A stretch of 35,021 bases of DNA. Origin: an uncultured Ruminococcus sp. (GTDB lineage Bacteria; Bacillota; Clostridia; Oscillospirales; Ruminococcaceae). This document shows positions 1-8,146 of this stretch, in pieces (position 1 is the first letter of the stretch; each line of letters begins with the position of its first letter). Both the position numbers and the translations under genes were made by a program. The stretch covers positions 1-35,021 of the forward strand of contig CAMNAY010000001.1 of the NCBI GenBank assembly GCA_946531975.1, in the 5' to 3' direction. Under the pieces are notes generated by a model. That model was given only the letters and a program-made list of their open reading frames with translations. It did not search any database and was not told where the DNA came from.

Positions 1-2
1 TG

Positions 3-200
3 ATTGTCCCGTCGTTTATCGCCATGAGCCGGGAAGCCGCTGAGGAAGCCGCTGAGGAAATGGGCATCAAGATCGAGATCCGGAAAGCCGAGGGAGCGCC
101 GGAGGATGCAAAGTGGATCACTGCGCAGAACATCGAACCCGGCTGGAAGATTACGCCCCAGACACCGGTCGTGCTCACAATCGGGAGCGATGCCGATTAA
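3..200 (+). CDS. C-terminal end of a PASTA-domain protein (5' part outside window)
   Basis: The reading frame is open from base 3 to a TAA at 198-200 and gives 65 residues. They begin IVPSFIAMSREAAEEAAEEM and end VVLTIGSDAD. The pattern fits one PASTA repeat: an opening VPxxxGMS-like strand, a helix rich in Ala and Glu, then a closing NIEPGWKITPQTPVVLTIG segment like the usual 'paG..v..gt.V.ltvs'. PASTA domains bind peptidoglycan or muropeptides outside the cell and sit at the C-terminus of PknB/PrkC-type Ser/Thr kinases and some penicillin-binding proteins. Because only the last repeat is visible, the full protein could be either, or another PASTA protein. It converges with the Rrf2 regulator. 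Confidence 0.7.
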   Translation: MVPSFIAMSREAAEEAAEEMGIKIEIRKAEGAPEDAKWITAQNIEPGWKITPQTPVVLTIGSDAD

Positions 201-284
201 CGAAAGGCGTCCGGGCAGTGTCCGGCTCCGCACCGAGGGAGAGCATTCTCTCCCAGAGCTGAATCAAGTTTATCACAAAAGTAT

Positions 285-312
285 CGCGCAAGCCTTTGAA
301 AAGGCTTGCGCG
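285..312. terminator. Perfect 12-bp hairpin between convergent genes
   Basis: Bases 285-296 and 301-312 are perfect inverted repeats closing a 4-base TGAA loop. The hairpin sits between the 3' end of the PASTA gene and the 3' end of the Rrf2 gene. No clear T-run follows on the plus strand. On the minus strand a short TTTT lies about ten bases beyond. It may be a weak bidirectional terminator or a 3'-end stabiliser, and it directly precedes the repeat block at 311-376. Confidence 0.5.
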
Positions 313-376
313 AAACTTCACTGTATAGTTCTAAGCGGGCATTCGGTGAAGATGATACCCCTGCCGCACTCCTGCG
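311..376 (+). repeat. Dispersed intergenic repeat, copy A
   Basis: This stretch matches the minus strand of 27790-27855. Shared pieces in order are CGA-ACTT, then AGTTCTAAGCGGGC (14 of 14 identical, 327-340), a 3-4 base variable spot, GGTGARGATGMTACCCC, and TGCCGCACTCCTGCG (15 of 15 identical, 362-376). Only a one-base indel separates the last two. It lies immediately after the 285-312 hairpin and in the direction of the upstream PASTA gene. After 376 the similarity fades into the 3' end of the Rrf2 gene, so this copy looks truncated compared with copy B. Confidence 0.7.
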
Positions 377-389
377 CCGCGGGATCGGA

Positions 390-827
390 TCAGATACAGT
401 AATCGTCACCGCCGGCTCCGGTGCGGTGGTCGAGAATATCCTGAAGCGTGATGCTGTCGAGGTATTCACTGACAACCTTTGCCAGTCCCTCCCAGATATA
501 GAGTGTCTCGCAGAAGCCTGCGCGTTCGCAGTCATTGACCGCGTATTCCAGACAGGATACAGGTGCGAGGCTGCCTTCGGTTGCGCGGAGAATTTCACCG
601 ACGGAACAATCCTTGGGTTCCTTGGCGAGCATATATCCGCCGCGGTTGCCGCGGTTTGTGCGGAGGATTCCGCTTTTATTGAGCATCGGTACAATCTGCT
701 CAAGATATTTTTTTGAGATGTTCTGATGCTCGGAGATTTCCTTCAGCGACACAAAGCTGTCCTCCCGTTTTTCGGCAAGCTCCAGCAGCATTCGCAGTGC
801 ATATCTGCCTTTGGTAGAGATTTTCAT
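390..827 (-). CDS. Rrf2/IscR-family transcriptional regulator
   Basis: 145-residue winged-helix regulator starting MKISTKGRYALRMLLELAE, the classic Rrf2 N-terminus. This ATG was chosen over one nine codons upstream because Rrf2 proteins begin here and AAAGGAG (840-846) lies just upstream. The wing and recognition region read ISKKYLEQIVPMLNKSGIL and NRGGYMLA. Three cysteines near residues 92-106 (C-x7-C-x5-C, in CLEYAVNDCERAGFC) match the [2Fe-2S]-ligating arrangement of IscR. An iron-sulfur or redox sensing role is therefore likely, but CymR- or NsrR-like regulation cannot be excluded. No suf or isc operon is adjacent, so the target regulon is unknown. A dyad overlapping its own promoter suggests autoregulation. 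Confidence 0.88.
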   Translation of the reverse strand: MKISTKGRYALRMLLELAEKREDSFVSLKEISEHQNISKKYLEQIVPMLNKSGILRTNRGNRGGYMLAKEPKDCSVGEILRATEGSLAPVSCLEYAVNDCERAGFCETLYIWEGLAKVVSEYLDSITLQDILDHRTGAGGDDYCI

Positions 828-867
828 GTATAGGGGATCTCCTTTCTGTGTCATGGTGTATAGTATT

Positions 868-898
868 ATTATAACATAGATTCTCCGTGTTTTCTATG
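868..898 (-). promoter_or_regulatory. Promoter and candidate operator of the Rrf2 regulator
   Basis: On the minus strand a perfect -10 TATAAT (868-873) lies about 40 bases upstream of the start codon. The -35 (891-896, TAGAAA) is poor, as expected of a regulated promoter. The bases 875-898 form a dyad with ends CATAGA and TCTATG separated by 12 bases, covering the spacer and -35. This is where a dimeric Rrf2 protein would bind if the gene is autoregulated. The binding role is inference. Confidence 0.5.
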
Positions 899-983
899 GG
901 CAAACTCACGTTTTTCAGGAATGAAAACGGCGCTTGCTTCAACAAATCATACAAATTCAGTATGAAAACCGTGGTTTGAATAC

Positions 984-1020
984 AAAAAAGCCGACCGGAA
1001 GGAATCCGGTCGGTTCTTTT
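984..1020 (-). terminator. Intrinsic terminator of the LtaS-like gene
   Basis: A 9-bp stem (991-999 with 1005-1013, CCGACCGGA) has a 5-base loop and is flanked by A6 on the left and a T-rich run on the right. It works in both directions. On the minus strand it lies just after the stop codon at 1036 and ends in a run of six T. Confidence 0.85.
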
Positions 1021-1035
1021 TGCAGATTCAGAATC

Positions 1036-2868
1036 TTATTTGTCGGTTCTTGTGCCGGTGTAATCCTCACCGACCACGCGGTCATAGGTCAGCAGATCAA
1101 GTGTTTCATTGCGGTCATCCGGCTCACGGAAAATGGAGGTGTAAACCGGATCGGTCTCTCTCTGCTTGAGGATGGTTGCATAGAACGGATCAACCGGCAG
1201 ACCGGCTGCTTCGATCATTGTCGGTGTCAGGTAGAAGGCGGAGATCGTCTCGGTCGGCAGCGCTTCCTCCTGAAGCTCGAAATTGCTCCAGATCAGAGCG
1301 GGCTGCTCATAGAGCACATCGCAGTTCTCACTGTTGATGCCTGCTGCATCATAGATATTGCCCTCTTTGCGCATGGAGGGGAAGTGGTCACCGATGAACA
1401 GCAGAATGGTCGGTTCACCGGTGGCTTCCAGCTCATTGATGAGGCGGTCGAGTGCGATGCTGCTTGCGCGGACGCCTTCGAGATAGACCTCAAGCTCGGT
1501 CTTTTCCGGAATCCAGTCATAGGGCTGGTGGTTCTGCATGGTTGTTGCGTGGGCATAGACCGGCGCGTCGCTCTCTCTGACGAGTGCGAGAAGCTGGTCT
1601 GTAACGGTCTCATCGGAGACATAGCCGTTGCCGTACTCCTGCACAGGAACGGTGAACTGGTCGCGGAAAATCATCTGATCCCAGCCGTAGGTGGAATAGA
1701 TCGTGTCTCTGCCGTAGAAGGTCTCGACGAAGGGATGCACATAGGCGGTCTCATAGCCAAGGCTGTTGTAGTAAGAAACCATGTTAGACGGCTTCTCGAC
1801 GTTGATCTCGCGCTGCGGGGTAATGGTATCCAGAAGTGACCGCACTGGCAGACCGAACATCAGCTCAAACTCGGTACGAACCGTATAGGAAGCGAAGGTC
1901 GGCACGGCGACATTCAGCTTATGGCTCTTTGCCATGACCTGATCGAAGACATCGTAGGCGTCAGTATCCAGATGCAGCGACTCGACTCTGCGGAAATCCG
2001 CGAACGATTCGGACATGACCACGATGACATTGGGCTTGACATCGCCCGCTGCTGCCTTTTCACCCTCAGTAACAGCTTCGAGCGCATGCTCTTTCGTGTA
2101 GTTTTCCGGCTCCTCAAGCAGATTGCCGAGACGCTCGGAGGTGGTTTCGACGAGGAAGCCGAGCATACCGTTCTTCTCGAACTTCTCGTTGGTAGAGAAT
2201 GCATTAGCGGAAGCGCTGGTATCGACATCAAACATGCCGTAGACGGTGTGCGAGACACCCGGCACGCAGATGATCATGAAGCCTGCGGTCAGGCATCCGA
2301 TCGCGGGCAGAACGCGTCTGCGGAGCGGCTGTGTGAATGCCGGATTGCGCAGGAAGATCAGAACCAGCACGGCGATCGCGGTCAGCACATAGAGCACGAG
2401 CGGCAGCGTGATTTTGATGTAGGCAAAGCTGGATAGATTCTTGATGCTTTTGAAGCCGGTGCCGACCGTCAGGTCAACGAGCTTGAAGTGATTGCCGTTC
2501 GTGCTGTACTTGAACAGTTCGACGACACTGAGCGTCATATAAGATATACCCTGAACCGCTGCGGCAGCCCAGATGCGGTTTGTCAGGCAGACGAGCAGTC
2601 CGTAGATCAGGTATGCAAACAGAAAGTCGAACAGCATCACCGTCGGTCTGTGAGCGCAGAACTGCAAAAAGTTCGTGATATGAACGCACTGGTTCAGCTC
2701 TGCCATACAGACGATAAACACAGGGAACAGCCAGCCGAGCAGCGCATTGAACACGCGGTGGCTCTGCTGATTCCGCATCCGGAAGTCCTGCATACGGCGG
2801 TAGCCGCGCTTGATCCTGCCGGGCTGTTTCGGAGCCTTATCCTTTCGGAGTTTCAGAATATTTGTCAT
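1036..2868 (-). CDS. LtaS/MdoB-like membrane sulfatase-fold phosphotransferase
   Basis: 610-residue membrane protein with about five N-terminal transmembrane segments (residues 40-205) and an extracellular alkaline-phosphatase/sulfatase-fold domain (about 278-580). Lipoteichoic acid synthase relatives move glycerol-phosphate from phosphatidylglycerol onto a growing polymer or glycan. Visible catalytic features are the metal Glu in VIVVMSESFAD (E287), the nucleophile-type Thr in VRTEFELMFG (T332), YGRDTIYSTYGWD (about 385-397) and the metal motif FIGDHFPS (D494, H495). The order and spacing match LtaS. RBS GAGGA lies seven bases before the ATG, and the gene has its own promoter and terminator. 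Polymer specificity (teichoic acid, glycolipid or other) cannot be read from sequence, so no symbol is given. Confidence 0.87.
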   Translation of the reverse strand: MTNILKLRKDKAPKQPGRIKRGYRRMQDFRMRNQQSHRVFNALLGWLFPVFIVCMAELNQCVHITNFLQFCAHRPTVMLFDFLFAYLIYGLLVCLTNRIWAAAAVQGISYMTLSVVELFKYSTNGNHFKLVDLTVGTGFKSIKNLSSFAYIKITLPLVLYVLTAIAVLVLIFLRNPAFTQPLRRRVLPAIGCLTAGFMIICVPGVSHTVYGMFDVDTSASANAFSTNEKFEKNGMLGFLVETTSERLGNLLEEPENYTKEHALEAVTEGEKAAAGDVKPNVIVVMSESFADFRRVESLHLDTDAYDVFDQVMAKSHKLNVAVPTFASYTVRTEFELMFGLPVRSLLDTITPQREINVEKPSNMVSYYNSLGYETAYVHPFVETFYGRDTIYSTYGWDQMIFRDQFTVPVQEYGNGYVSDETVTDQLLALVRESDAPVYAHATTMQNHQPYDWIPEKTELEVYLEGVRASSIALDRLINELEATGEPTILLFIGDHFPSMRKEGNIYDAAGINSENCDVLYEQPALIWSNFELQEEALPTETISAFYLTPTMIEAAGLPVDPFYATILKQRETDPVYTSIFREPDDRNETLDLLTYDRVVGEDYTGTRTDK

Positions 2869-2975
2869 TTTCCCGTCCTCACTTTTCCTGATTTTCTATC
2901 TGGCGGATGAGCGAATGGACTCTGAGACGGAACACCCGATTCCCCCGCGGATGACCAATTCTTTGAGTCAGATTT

Positions 2976-3004
2976 AGTTTATCATGTTTTTGCGCGATTG
3001 TAAA
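2976..3004 (-). promoter_or_regulatory. Sigma-A-type promoter for the LtaS-like gene
   Basis: On the minus strand, -35 TTTACA (2999-3004) and -10 TAAACT (2976-2981) are 17 bases apart, about 107 bases upstream of the start codon. The long leader between promoter and gene shows no other feature I recognise. The rest of 2869-3159 holds only this promoter and the terminator at 3096-3150. Confidence 0.65.
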
Positions 3005-3095
3005 GAGTTTTTCTTGCACTTTCATAAACTATTCACAATCTTGTAATCCATCGTAAAATTTTTGTTGCTTTTCCATGCGAATTTGTGCTTCAGGC

Positions 3096-3150
3096 CGAAA
3101 AAGCACCCGGTTTCCGGCGGGCTTTCGCATACCGGAAATCGGGTGCTTTG
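3096..3150 (-). terminator. Intrinsic terminator of the moxR-DUF58-transglutaminase operon
   Basis: An 18-bp stem pairs 3100-3117 with 3132-3149, with one G-T wobble. It runs from AAAGCACCC to its complement. On the minus strand it is followed by a T5 run, and it lies 11 bases past the transglutaminase stop codon. Confidence 0.85.
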
Positions 3151-3159
3151 CAGTTCGGA

Positions 3160-5715
3160 TCAGAGCAGATGTCTGCCCCAGCGCAGCCAGAACCGCCTGA
3201 ACGGATTGGACTGCTGATAAATCGCTTTTGCGAGCTGTACTGCGGTTTTCCGCAGGGCGGCTGCCTGCTCGCCGGAGATTCCGCTGCGGCTGAAGACAAC
3301 CCGCTGCTGGAGATTGACCGCGGCGGTGAGTCTGCCTTCCGGAAGCAGCTTGCACTGTTCCTCTGCCTTCTTTGCGAAGTCTTCATGTGTCAGGCGCTGC
3401 TGCTCAATGCCAAGGAGACGCAGCAGGCGGATCAGGTATGCAAACGAGGCGTCCGCTGCCTGATTGGGGTCTTTGCCGTGCATTGCCCGCTGCCGCTTTT
3501 GCAGGACATACCGGTGATACCGGATATAGAGCCAGACAACGGCTGCAAGTGCCGCGAGAATCAGCACATACCGGAGAATGACGCGGAGCGTTCCGCTGCC
3601 GGAGCCGGACTGTGCGGCGGTTTTGTCGGTGGTACCGGACTGCGGTACCTTGGAGGTTTCGTGTTTTTTGGTTGTTGTGGTATGCGCGGAAGCGGTGGTG
3701 GTTGTGGTCGTGCTTGCGGAGATACCGGAATTCGTGGTTGTGGTCGCAGGAACGGTATCGGTGGCAGGCGGCGGTGTATGCCATTGATCCGTGACCGATT
3801 CGGTGAATTCGTAGGGAATCCATCCGAAGCCCTTGACGTAGATCTCTGCCCATGCATGCGCCTGATTGTCGGGAATGCTGATTTTGTAGTCGCCTTCGGT
3901 TTTGCCCGCGGCGAAATTCGATGTCGTCATGACATAGCCCTGCGCATAGCGTGCGGGGATGCCGCACATGCGGCAGAGCAGGACAGCGGCAGAGGCATAG
4001 TGTGCGCAGTATCCCTCATGACCTTCTGTGATGAAATATTCAACGAAGTCGCGGTCCTGCGGGATCGGAGCCGGAGAAATCGTGTAATCCGAGCGCGCCC
4101 AGATAAAAGCACGGATCATGTCGAGCTTTTCTTCGAGCGGCAGGGTGTCCCGCGGCATTTCCGGTTCAAATTCCTCATAAACCCGACGCATGGCGTCCGT
4201 ATCGGGCACGTTCAGATAGGTCTTGTCCACAAACGCCTCATACTCGGAGACGGTTTTGTGCTCGGACGGGCTTGTGCGCAGCGAGAACATATCCCAGTCC
4301 GGATGTGCATTGTTCATCAGCCAGAGGCTGTAACTCTGCTTGTCCTCCAGTTCAATCTCGGTGTCATAGCGGTACATGGTGCCGGCTTCAAAGACGCTCT
4401 GGTAAGGGAGGTAGTTGATCTGTTCGGGCTTGACCGCATTGATATTGCAGTGAACGACGGGGTACTTGCCGTTTTCCGTGCGCAGTTCATTGACATGATC
4501 GGAGTGGAAAATGGTCTGCGGCATCCGGTTTTCTTCGGTGAGGCGGCGCAGGAGCTTCTGCTGCTTCCGGTAGGTATCGGAGGAAACGCCCCATCCCCTG
4601 CCGGTGTAGCTGGTGCGGACGATGCCGCGCATATAGTAGTCGTCGGGTGTTGCGGCACTGCCGAGAGAGATATTCAGGACGGTGCTGCCGTCGAAGTGCG
4701 GATTGTCGCTGTTCATGAGATCGACTTCCTCGGAGATCGTATCCGATCTGCCCGCGCCGGGGAATCTGCTGAAAAATTCGGCAAGATCCTCAAGCGAGAA
4801 GTCTTTGTAAGCCTGCATGATCGTATGCCGCTTCTGATTGAGCGCTTCGCTGCGGATGAAATGTCTGGTTGAGATGAGGGCAGCGGAACTGAGCAGGGCT
4901 GCTGCCAGCACGAGCATCAGTGCGGCGGGTTCATGCGTGGAATACTTGTTTTCGGTCTCCTGCGTAAAGGCATTCTGGATCTGTGTTGCCTTGGGATTGA
5001 GCTGAACCTCAACGGTCTGGCGTGCGGGGCGCTTTCTGGCAATGGCAAGCGTGCCGATCCAGAAGCAGACAAGCATAAAGACCGCAGTGCTGCTGGTTTG
5101 CAGCCCGAAGTAGAGACCGCATTCCAGAAACGGAAATGTGACAAGGAAGCGGATCCAGAAGCCGCTCCTGCTGGACTGTGAATGCGAAAGCAGCACATCG
5201 GAATATTCCAGCAGTGCGACCATCGCAATGATGAGCAGGTCGAAGATGAACCGCATACAGTCGTTCTCGTCCCATTTTCCGGCGGATGCGGCTTCAGCCT
5301 CCGCGATCTTCTGCGTGAGAATCTTCTCCCGCATGATGCGGTAAATGCCGCCGGCACCGACAATGGCGGCGTCGCGGAATTTGATCAATGCGGCAGGGAT
5401 GAATGCAAAGGAGCCGAGGATCATTCCGAAGCCGATCTTCGGGCTGAACCTGCGGAGCAGGCGCAGCGCGAACATCATGCCGACGGCAAAGACCGTCAGC
5501 GGCACCGGATCCGTCGGGAACCGGAAAAAGCCCTGAATGCTCCAGATCGTGCCGCAGATGCCGAGCAGTGTAATGAGAATGCGGACGAGCTGTTCGGGGA
5601 AGGTGCGCTTGTCCTTGACGGACATGGAAATGCTGTCATGAACGATCAGCGGAATGCGTCTGCCTGCGGATGCGGCAGCGCGGTCGGGCTGTCTGCGCGG
5701 TTCATGCATCGTCAT
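3160..5715 (-). CDS. Membrane-anchored transglutaminase-like protein (TgpA type)
   Basis: 851 residues. The N-terminal third (about 40-275) holds several membrane segments. A large extracellular part follows, with a transglutaminase-like core (about 500-640), then a Thr/Ser-rich linker (about 650-690), one further membrane helix (about 706-728) and a cytoplasmic C-terminal tail. Core residues are Cys570 in EGYCAHYAS and His620 in NQAHAWAEIYV. The third triad position is Glu636 (GWIPYEFT) rather than Asp, a swap I recall in other Firmicute relatives. Such proteins are thought to cross-link or cut peptide bonds outside the membrane; the substrate is unknown. The start overlaps the DUF58 gene by 14 bases and is preceded by GGAGGGAGG. 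It is the last gene of a moxR-DUF58-transglutaminase operon. Confidence 0.88.
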   Translation of the reverse strand: MTMHEPRRQPDRAAASAGRRIPLIVHDSISMSVKDKRTFPEQLVRILITLLGICGTIWSIQGFFRFPTDPVPLTVFAVGMMFALRLLRRFSPKIGFGMILGSFAFIPAALIKFRDAAIVGAGGIYRIMREKILTQKIAEAEAASAGKWDENDCMRFIFDLLIIAMVALLEYSDVLLSHSQSSRSGFWIRFLVTFPFLECGLYFGLQTSSTAVFMLVCFWIGTLAIARKRPARQTVEVQLNPKATQIQNAFTQETENKYSTHEPAALMLVLAAALLSSAALISTRHFIRSEALNQKRHTIMQAYKDFSLEDLAEFFSRFPGAGRSDTISEEVDLMNSDNPHFDGSTVLNISLGSAATPDDYYMRGIVRTSYTGRGWGVSSDTYRKQQKLLRRLTEENRMPQTIFHSDHVNELRTENGKYPVVHCNINAVKPEQINYLPYQSVFEAGTMYRYDTEIELEDKQSYSLWLMNNAHPDWDMFSLRTSPSEHKTVSEYEAFVDKTYLNVPDTDAMRRVYEEFEPEMPRDTLPLEEKLDMIRAFIWARSDYTISPAPIPQDRDFVEYFITEGHEGYCAHYASAAVLLCRMCGIPARYAQGYVMTTSNFAAGKTEGDYKISIPDNQAHAWAEIYVKGFGWIPYEFTESVTDQWHTPPPATDTVPATTTTNSGISASTTTTTTASAHTTTTKKHETSKVPQSGTTDKTAAQSGSGSGTLRVILRYVLILAALAAVVWLYIRYHRYVLQKRQRAMHGKDPNQAADASFAYLIRLLRLLGIEQQRLTHEDFAKKAEEQCKLLPEGRLTAAVNLQQRVVFSRSGISGEQAAALRKTAVQLAKAIYQQSNPFRRFWLRWGRHLL

Positions 5716-6988
5716 CGCCTCCCTCCGCCGTGAGATCGGCTGTCAGCTCTGTAATGTCGTCATCCGGAAACAGCTCCGCATCATCCTCATCTCTGTCGTC
5801 ATCGGACAGCTGCGGATCATTGAGCAAAACCGGAATGATGCTGAACGAATCCTCCTCATTTTCCGGAAGATCCTTCGCCTCAGCGGGCGTACAGACGGCG
5901 AACACGGTAATGCGTTCGGGATTGGGCAGGGAAAGCAGCAGCTCTGTCACCTGCGGGTCTGCTTTCGGCAAAAAGAGCAGCACACGGTCATGCTGACCGG
6001 TTCCGCCGAGCAGCTCTGCAAGTGCAGTCAGGAAGGCATCCTGTTCTTCAGCCGGCAGCGGTTCATTCTGCACGAGCGCATGCATCCAGCTCACGGCTTC
6101 CTCCTGTGTTTTGAGCGGGTCACTGATGCCGATGCTGTATCCGGGGCGGAACATCGCCGTCCGGAAGGAGACCTCGCGCTGTGCAAGCATACTGGACGCC
6201 GTCGTCATGCAGGAGAGCATCCTGTCGATGCGCAGCGCCGATTCCGGCTGCCCGCCGGTCTGCCGGAAGTCCGGCAGCAGGACGCACTCCGCCGAGAGCG
6301 GCAGACTGTATTCCTTGACCATGAGGGTATCCAGCTTGGAGCTGAGCTTCCAGTGAATGCGGGAAATGGGGTCGCCCTCGCGGTAGAGATGCAGGTCGAA
6401 GATCTCCGAGGGATCGTCACCGGCGCGAACCTTTGAAAACTCCGAGGAGTCGGCATCCGGACGCGGCTGCGGTTCCCAGCAGACCGGCGGCATCTCAATC
6501 GGACACGGCAGAATGACGACCGCGTCGGAAGCGTTCATGCGGATCTTCCGGTGAAAGAGCCGAAGCGGGTCATAGAAATCCACTCTTGTAATGCGCAGCC
6601 GCATGACGCCGCAGGTCGCGGAATGAAAGTTCAGGCGGATGCGCTGTGTGTTGCGCGGCATGATGGGCAGAGAGACCCGCAGTTTCCGCACGGCGCCGTC
6701 GAGGGAATTGCTGAATTCGAGGTCAGCGGTCGCATTGGCGGAAGAAAAGATGCTGCGGTTTGTGAGCTGGAGAATCCACTGGTAGGTCTCCCCTTTCCGC
6801 GCCTGCTTATTGCCGTGTGTAATTGCGGCGCTCAGCGCGTGCCGGATCCGCACGACCGAAATCAGCAGGAACAGCGGGAAAATCAGCACAAAGATCAGCA
6901 GTTCCTGTGAAAGCTTTCCGCGGTACAGCACCCAGAACAGCAGCATCGCAGCGATCAGTGCCGCATACAGCAGCTTGTTCCGGATCAT
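5702..6988 (-). CDS. DUF58 domain-containing membrane protein
   Basis: 428 residues. Two hydrophobic helices at the N-terminus (about 5-20 and 28-47) are followed by a beta-rich region. The DUF58 signature YREGDPISRIHWKLSSK is at 202-218, followed by a von-Willebrand-like region and a strongly acidic C-terminal tail (DDDRDEDD and further acidic residues). DUF58 proteins are the usual partners of MoxR ATPases, often with a transglutaminase-like membrane protein, exactly the order seen here. Start and stop codons overlap the flanking genes (ATGA with moxR, 14 bases with the next gene), so translation is probably coupled. The molecular role of the family is not settled. Confidence 0.88.
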   Translation of the reverse strand: MIRNKLLYAALIAAMLLFWVLYRGKLSQELLIFVLIFPLFLLISVVRIRHALSAAITHGNKQARKGETYQWILQLTNRSIFSSANATADLEFSNSLDGAVRKLRVSLPIMPRNTQRIRLNFHSATCGVMRLRITRVDFYDPLRLFHRKIRMNASDAVVILPCPIEMPPVCWEPQPRPDADSSEFSKVRAGDDPSEIFDLHLYREGDPISRIHWKLSSKLDTLMVKEYSLPLSAECVLLPDFRQTGGQPESALRIDRMLSCMTTASSMLAQREVSFRTAMFRPGYSIGISDPLKTQEEAVSWMHALVQNEPLPAEEQDAFLTALAELLGGTGQHDRVLLFLPKADPQVTELLLSLPNPERITVFAVCTPAEAKDLPENEEDSFSIIPVLLNDPQLSDDDRDEDDAELFPDDDITELTADLTAEGGDDDA

Positions 6989-7962
6989 TCCTGATACCTT
7001 TTGAGCTGCGGCACCGGAACCGTTCCGAGGATCTCCTCAAGAATCTGCTCGGCGCGGATATTTTCGGTTTTTGCGCGCGGGCTGAGCAGAACTCTGTGCC
7101 CGAAGGTTTCCAGCGCGATGACACGGATGTCATCGGGAATCACATAGTCTCTGCCGCGCACCAGAGCGGTTGCCTTTGCAGCGGCGCAGAGTGCGAGCGA
7201 GCCGCGGGGACTGACGCCGAGCCGGAACAGCGGATGCCGTCTGGTCGCAGCGGAAAGCTCCGCGATATAGCGCAGAATCGCCTGATCGGTATAGACCTGT
7301 GCGGCGGTTTCCTGAAGCATCAGCAGTTCCTGTCTGGTGATGACCGGTTCGAGCTTGTCGATCGGGTTGCCGTCGGTGCGTGCGAGGAGGATCTGCACCT
7401 CGCTTTCGAGATCCGGGTAGCCCATATGCAGTCTCAGCATGAAGCGGTCGAGCTGCGATTCCGGCAGCATTTGCGTACCGACAGAACCGGCGGGGTTCTC
7501 AGTCGCAAGCACGCAGTAGGGCTGCGGAAGCTGATAGGTCACGCCGTCCACGGTGACCGAGCCCTCCTCCATCAGCTCCAGCAGTGCAGACTGCGACTTC
7601 GGAGAGGTACGGTTGATTTCATCTGCGAGCAGCAGATTACAGAAGGCAGCGCCCTCCTTGAACTGCATCGTGCAGGTCTCCTTCTGATAAACGGAAAAAC
7701 CGGTGACATCGCTGGGCAGAACGTCCGGCGTAAACTGGATTCTGCGGTAGTCGAGTCCGAGGGTCTTGGCGAAGGCGAGTGCAAGGGTCGTTTTGCCGAC
7801 ACCGGGCATATCCTCCAGCAGGACATGTCCCTTCGCGAGCATCGCCAGCAGCACCTTCAGGATGATCATATCCTTGCCGACAACAACGCTCTGCACTGCG
7901 TGAAGAATATCCTGTGAATAGGCAGCGGCATCGCGTGCAGTCATGACTTTTTGCTGATTCAT
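6985..7962 (-). CDS. MoxR-family AAA+ ATPase
   Basis: 325 residues, the normal size for the family. Walker A is MPGVGKTT (about 52-59) and Walker B is LLLADEINRT (110-119). A sensor region ATENPAGSVGTQMLPESQLDRFM and the C-terminal lid SPRGSLALCAAAKA are typical of MoxR. These ATPases act as chaperones for assembly or activation of extracytoplasmic or membrane complexes, usually with DUF58 proteins encoded next door. First gene of the operon. AGGAG lies about eight bases before the ATG, and a good promoter lies 128 bases upstream. Confidence 0.93.
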   Translation of the reverse strand: MNQQKVMTARDAAAYSQDILHAVQSVVVGKDMIILKVLLAMLAKGHVLLEDMPGVGKTTLALAFAKTLGLDYRRIQFTPDVLPSDVTGFSVYQKETCTMQFKEGAAFCNLLLADEINRTSPKSQSALLELMEEGSVTVDGVTYQLPQPYCVLATENPAGSVGTQMLPESQLDRFMLRLHMGYPDLESEVQILLARTDGNPIDKLEPVITRQELLMLQETAAQVYTDQAILRYIAELSAATRRHPLFRLGVSPRGSLALCAAAKATALVRGRDYVIPDDIRVIALETFGHRVLLSPRAKTENIRAEQILEEILGTVPVPQLKRYQE

Positions 7963-8089
7963 GTTTATACTCCTGTTTTATGATTTTTGTGGTTCCATGA
8001 TGCGCATCCGCACCGGATGAAACCGATGTACAGTGCGCATGTTTGCCCAATTTGGCATTCTCCGGCATTATACTTTATATACAATCCAT

Positions 8090-8118
8090 ATTATAACATA
8101 TTTCCTTTGGATTTGCAA
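8090..8118 (-). promoter_or_regulatory. Promoter of the moxR operon
   Basis: On the minus strand, -35 TTGCAA (8113-8118), 17-base spacer, -10 TATAAT (8090-8095). The leader to the moxR ATG contains a short dyad (CATCCG, three bases, CGGATG) near 8005-8019 that could be an operator or leader hairpin; this is only a suggestion. Confidence 0.72.
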
Positions 8119-8146
8119 CCGGATTTCCGCAGATTTCATGATAGCT

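Noticed and set aside
273..287. 15-base match with 27842-27856 taken alone as a repeat
   Set aside because: One such match is expected by chance in a 35-kb window. It is used only as supporting context for the longer adjacent alignment.
3085..4872. 595-codon open frame opposite the transglutaminase
   Set aside because: Shadow frame with Gly/Cys/Arg-rich nonsense sequence. It begins inside the terminator region.
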